Shown: positions 5,265 to 5,434 of the stretch, piece after piece
How the letters are laid out: each line of letters starts with the position of its first letter
How positions within the stretch are numbered: position 1 is the stretch's first letter
NCBI GenBank assembly: GCA_031258615.1
Contig: JAIRMP010000245.1
Span: 1 to 5,434, forward strand
DNA from: Spirochaetaceae bacterium
GTDB taxonomy: Bacteria; Spirochaetota; Spirochaetia; Treponematales; Breznakiellaceae
Direction: 5' to 3'
Length of the DNA: 5,434 nucleotides
The notes under the pieces: generated by a model
Told to the model about the DNA's origin: nothing
What the model saw: only the letters and a program-made list of their open reading frames with translations
Database searches by the model: none
Translations under genes and position numbers: made by a program

Positions 5265-5293
5265 TTGCAACTCTTTTCCATTACTTATATACT
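5265..5293 (+). promoter_or_regulatory. Promoter-like pair ahead of the last gene
   Basis: TTGCAA (5265-5270) and TATACT (5288-5293) are separated by 17 nt, each one or two bases from sigma70 consensus. Transcription would start near 5300, leaving a leader of about 50 nt before the ATG at 5352. The -35 box overlaps a small GCAATT-TCC-AATTGC stem-loop (5254-5268). Confidence 0.4.
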
Positions 5294-5351
5294 TTTTTTA
5301 TACAGCAAGAACGGCGCGCCTTTGGAGACGCCGGGGGCTGGGGAGGAGTTT

Positions 5352-5434
5352 ATGGCTGCCAATTTTGACTTTTCTATAGAAGAACTTGGAAAGCGGAGCG
5401 TCAAATCACCTATACGTTTATCCAAAGTTCAGGG
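5352..5434 (+). CDS. Start of an unidentified gene (27 codons visible)
   Basis: I do not recognise this protein from its first 27 residues, which begin MAANFDFSIEELGKRSVKSP and carry on hydrophilic, with no signal peptide or membrane segment. The start is convincing: GGGAGGAG at 5341-5348 gives a strong ribosome site a few bases from the ATG, and a promoter-like pair lies about 60 nt upstream. The first residues suggest a cytoplasmic protein. It overlaps the meaningless tail of the disrupted antitoxin frame by 28 nt in another frame, which supports that tail being non-functional. It does not resemble a RelE-, YoeB- or Doc-type toxin in what can be seen, but 27 residues are too few to exclude a relation. 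Confidence 0.65.
   Translation, partial: MAANFDFSIEELGKRSVKSPIRLSKVQ

Larger units (their letters stand above)
5038..5379 (+). pseudogene. Phd/YefM-type antitoxin with disrupted C-terminal half, no toxin partner
   Basis: Residues 4-44 match the DNA-binding N-terminal fold of Phd/YefM antitoxins: SVSQVKENLDTILDEV, then FEPIIIAGKNSSAVLVSEDK, equivalent to the family's ATEARKNL...EPIIITGK...AVLVS pattern. Intact relatives continue with a short helix (often W-x-x-I-E-T-L-Y-L-L) and a toxin-binding tail to about 80-90 residues. Here the match ends near 5169. The remaining 69 codons are encoded by a palindromic insert and following non-coding DNA, giving a basic and then hydrophobic tail of no visible family. 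The frame runs 28 nt into the next gene. The start is certain: AGGAGG 5 nt upstream and a perfect promoter. With the toxin-binding part gone and no RelE/Doc/YoeB-like gene after it, the locus is a decayed toxin-antitoxin remnant, though the N-terminal half might still bind DNA. Confidence 0.75.

Noticed and set aside
5296..5345. Palindromic GGCGCGCC and GGCG...CGCC as a hairpin or recombination site
   Set aside because: The pairing arms are only 4 bp and no partner copy is visible; the GC-rich bases mainly precede a ribosome site.

Overview
This window looks like chromosomal DNA from a spirochaete, most plausibly a moderately GC-rich Treponema or termite-gut relative. That placement is inferred. 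It rests on the murC / yicC / cytidylate-kinase-like gene order, a kinase P-loop of the form GxxGCGNTT (which I recall from treponemal proteins), a spirochaete-like MurC central domain, and a long poly-G tract of the sort known from Treponema. No rRNA, tRNA, CRISPR array or complete insertion sequence is visible.

Left part (1-1200, mostly degraded). On the minus strand are the start of an OppF/NikE-type ABC transporter ATPase, running off the left edge, and before it the C-terminal half of an OppD/NikD-type ATPase that has lost its Walker A half. That gene stops near 735. Facing it on the plus strand is a C-terminal scrap of a GmrSD-like (DUF262/DUF1524) HNH nuclease, then a 57-codon reading frame with a CPNC motif. 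The block reads as a recombination scar between a peptide/nickel transporter locus and a lost restriction gene.

Centre (1143-4789, minus strand). Four tightly packed genes are read in the order: polar amino-acid ABC transporter ATPase, murC, yicC, cytidylate-kinase-like gene. The first two pairs overlap by 11 and 4 nt. The last pair is separated by a run of 13 G after the yicC stop codon (14 including the G of TAG), which occupies the Shine-Dalgarno position of the kinase gene. The layout suggests one operon joining amino-acid uptake, peptidoglycan precursor synthesis, an endoribonuclease and nucleotide metabolism, with possible length-variable control of the last gene.

Right part (4790-5434). 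An AT-rich region full of small perfect hairpins separates the operon from plus-strand genes. A near-consensus sigma70-type promoter (TTGACA, 18 nt, TATAAT) and a strong ribosome site drive a Phd/YefM-type antitoxin whose C-terminal half has been replaced by a small palindromic element. No toxin follows. The element's right side carries a second promoter-like pair that could serve the next, unidentified gene, which runs off the right edge. I see no convincing new multi-gene system. The points most worth a second look are the poly-G tract, the palindromic element in the antitoxin, the hairpin cluster ahead of the operon, and the restriction-gene scar.
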